Shown piece by piece: positions 62,240 to 64,000 of a stretch of 64,000 nucleotides of DNA (positions are counted from its first letter, which is position 1; every line of letters starts with the position of its first letter). The notes beneath the pieces are model-generated. The model was not told where the DNA came from, did no database searches, and worked only from the letters and a program-made list of their open reading frames with translations. The DNA is taken from positions 1 to 64,000 of the forward strand of contig JANQQF010000038.1 of NCBI GenBank assembly GCA_028285035.1, read 5' to 3'. This stretch comes from Phycisphaerae bacterium (GTDB lineage: Bacteria > Chloroflexota > Anaerolineae > 4572-78 > J111). Both the position numbers and the translations under genes were made by a program.

Positions 62240-63013
62240 TTACGGAATCCTATATCGTTTGAGGCCAAGCATTTGGGCCAAAATCAGGAGGACAAATAGA
62301 GGATTATAGACCAAATATCGATACCATAAGCGCCGTGGTTCTTGATACAATCGAAAGAACCACTCTAATCCATTTTGTTGCATCCAGCGGGGCGCTTGTG
62401 GAATACGTTCAGTATGAAAATCAAAGGCTGCCCCAACACCAATCAATACGCTCGCTGTGAGCTTATCACGGTTCTGGTTCATCCATAAATCCTGCTTTGG
62501 CGTGCCTAGCCCAACCCAAATAATGTCTGGGGCTGTCTCATTAATAGTTTGGGTGATGTCAAGAATTTCATCTGACGTTAATTTTCGAAACGGCGGTGAG
62601 TAACTCCCTGCGACCTTAAGCCCTGGAAACTTTTCTTGTAATTTAGCCACCAGTAGTTCTGGAACTCCCTCTGCCCCGCCATAGAAGTAATGCTTGTACC
62701 CATATTGAACAGATTCTTCACATAGAGTTAACATCAAATCGGGACCATAGACCCGGCTGACCTCATTATTACTTTTGAGCCGACCGAGCCACACTAGTGG
62801 CATCCCATCTGGAGTGGCCATCCCGGCTTCATTTACCACTTGACGCATGACCTCACTTCGTTGACATTCCATAATCGTATGAACTGGACAGACACAAACA
62901 TATTCTTGAGCTTGATGGTCAATCCAACTCTTGATTTGCGCAATCGCTTGTGACATGGTCATTGCATTAATGCTGACACCTAAAATGTTTACACGTGTTA
63001 GATTAAGGTTCAT
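62240..63013 (-). CDS. WecG/TagA/CpsF-family (GT26) glycosyltransferase
   Basis: A 257-residue GT26 enzyme. It carries VNILGVSINAMTM, the catalytic ATPDGMPLVWLGR (with Thr-Pro-Asp), YFYGGAEGVPE, WVGLGTPKQDLWM and IGVGAAFDFHTERIPQAP. Members add the second sugar (ManNAc-type) to a polyprenyl-PP-sugar at the membrane. The hydrophobic C-terminal tail (YNPLFVLLILAQML) matches the membrane-docking appendage. It lies just after the GT4 gene and would act right after the initiating transferase. Confidence 0.95.
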   Translation of the reverse strand: MNLNLTRVNILGVSINAMTMSQAIAQIKSWIDHQAQEYVCVCPVHTIMECQRSEVMRQVVNEAGMATPDGMPLVWLGRLKSNNEVSRVYGPDLMLTLCEESVQYGYKHYFYGGAEGVPELLVAKLQEKFPGLKVAGSYSPPFRKLTSDEILDITQTINETAPDIIWVGLGTPKQDLWMNQNRDKLTASVLIGVGAAFDFHTERIPQAPRWMQQNGLEWFFRLYQEPRRLWYRYLVYNPLFVLLILAQMLGLKRYRIP

Positions 63014-63051
63014 AATCTTGGGACCTTATGAGAGTAAGACTGGATAATCGT

Positions 63052-64000
63052 CTAGTTTCCGCGTAAAACCGTAGTATAGATTTCCTCGGTTTTTTGGGCT
63101 AACCTGTCCCAGGTGTATTGAGCCAATACCTTTTGGTACCCAGCCTCGCCTAATTGATCTCCAATCGCTCGATTCTGTAGCAAATAAGCGATTTTTTCAG
63201 CGATATCTTCTGCTGTTTGGTCTACCAAGTAACCATTCTCTTCATTATCAAGTACATCTCGAATCGCTGGAATATTACCCCCAATGACAGGTTTTTTGAA
63301 AGACCAAGCCTCGGTGAATACACCACCAAAACTTTCTTGGGTGGATGGAAGACATAATAAATTGCACGCTGCTAAAGCATCGCTTTTTTGTTGTAGGTCA
63401 ACGGCTCCAAGTTCAATAACACGTCGGTCAGATTGGCTCTCGAAAAATTTCTCGGAAAATGGTGTTCGTGGTCCGATAAAGAGAAAGCAGGCATTTGGGT
63501 GTTTTTGCCAGACAATCTCGGCGGATGCTCTGAGTGCCTCAATGCCTTTATATCGATATTTCTGCCCTAAAAATAAAATAAGGGGCGTTTCATCATCAAG
63601 ATTTAACTGTTTCCGAAACTTGTTGGGATGAGACTGATCAGCTAAAACCGGGCCAATACCTGTAACAAAGATTCGATTTTCAGCCACCCCGAGAGAAATC
63701 AAAGTTTCCTTTTCTGTATTCGTCAGGGCACTGATGGCATCCGCTTGTTTATAAAGACTGATATATTCTCGATAATTCCAGCCCACCCAACGCGGGTGAT
63801 GATAGGGAACGAAAACGAAAGGGATATCTAATTTTCGGGCGAGGTTGAAGGAGGCAAAGCTCATTGGCTCACGTCCAATGCGTAAATTATGAATCAAATC
63901 ACACTGCTGGGTAAAGGGGGCAATTTTGGGCATTAATTTAGCCGCAATTTGCTGAATTGCGATGGGCTTGATGCCATAATAGCCAAAGACAAACGGTAAG
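63052..64000 (-). CDS. GT4 glycosyltransferase, 5' end beyond the window
   Basis: The frame stays open from the first in-window Met (63933) to the window edge, reading LPFVFGYYGIKPIAIQQI, which is a normal continuation of a GT-B N-domain (the residues before DLIHNLRIGREPMSFA). So the gene is partial. The visible part has LILFLGQKYRYKGIEALRA, ELGAVDLQQKSDALAACNLLCLPSTQESFGGVFTEAW with the glutamate motif, and GENGYLVDQ-like NEENGYLVD. It is a typical hexosyltransferase of the polysaccharide cluster. Confidence 0.93.
   Translation of the reverse strand, partial: LPFVFGYYGIKPIAIQQIAAKLMPKIAPFTQQCDLIHNLRIGREPMSFASFNLARKLDIPFVFVPYHHPRWVGWNYREYISLYKQADAISALTNTEKETLISLGVAENRIFVTGIGPVLADQSHPNKFRKQLNLDDETPLILFLGQKYRYKGIEALRASAEIVWQKHPNACFLFIGPRTPFSEKFFESQSDRRVIELGAVDLQQKSDALAACNLLCLPSTQESFGGVFTEAWSFKKPVIGGNIPAIRDVLDNEENGYLVDQTAEDIAEKIAYLLQNRAIGDQLGEAGYQKVLAQYTWDRLAQKTEEIYTTVLRGN

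Noticed and set aside
1..64000. CRISPR arrays, tRNA and rRNA genes
   Set aside because: No regularly spaced direct repeats with unique spacers, no cloverleaf and no rRNA motif were seen on reading; a covariance-model scan could still find a tRNA that I missed.

Overview
The window reads as a Chloroflexota (Anaerolineae-like) genome of moderate to low GC, with dense genes, long operons and mostly AGGAGG-type ribosome binding sites. The lineage call rests on family habits rather than a marker gene: a substrate-binding protein with a LysM-like module fused at its N-terminus, secreted proteins ending in a YLPILLK-type tail, many GT-C and GT39-like membrane glycosyltransferases, and FHA and SH3b proteins. 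No rRNA, tRNA or CRISPR array was seen.

Layout. Positions 0-9 kb (+) hold a REP-like palindromic element, a membrane-anchored six-hairpin glycosidase-like protein, an SDR, a class IV aminotransferase, a small membrane protein, the heme cluster hemE-hemH-hemY and an FHA protein. Positions 9-13 kb hold a secreted repeat protein convergent with a soluble hybrid histidine kinase. Positions 13.5-18.8 kb (+) form a complete BMP/Nup-type nucleoside-like ABC importer (binding protein, double ATPase, two permeases). Positions 18.8-26.3 kb hold a GT39-like membrane protein, a membrane-anchored lytic transglycosylase, an SH3b lipoprotein, a HEAT-repeat protein and an AbiE (type IV) toxin-antitoxin pair. 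Positions 26.4-34.5 kb hold a trans-sulfuration enzyme and the first block of glycosyltransferases.

Positions 34.7-41.6 kb differ in kind. A small ORF and a divergent AAA-ATPase/RHH-like pair precede a replication initiator (N-terminal HTH, C-terminal DnaA-domain-I-like module), ParA and ParB. The rep leader has a consensus promoter and, on the opposite strand, a complete promoter-to-terminator unit for an RNA of about 95 nt. The rep linker encodes iteron-like repeats, and 16-bp palindromes (GGGAACC-NN-GGTTCCC) cluster in and after parB. A decayed IS5-family transposase follows. I read this as the replication and partition region of a plasmid or chromid, or an integrated replicon, with an antisense-RNA/in-gene-origin logic like that of RepA_N plasmids. 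One more exact palindrome lies 22 kb away in the BMP gene.

Positions 41.7-64 kb (-) form a large surface-polysaccharide locus. It has a GT2 enzyme, a lipoprotein, a secreted surface protein and a decayed surface-protein fragment. A long operon follows (flippase-like protein, two methyltransferases, several GTs, a tandem GT-C fusion, a methyltransferase-GT2-GT4 fusion, a Wzt/Wzm exporter), and then a polyprenyl-phosphate glycosylphosphotransferase, a WecG/TagA GT26 enzyme and a GT4 enzyme that runs off the window end. Together these would start, elongate, methylate and export a lipid-linked glycan.
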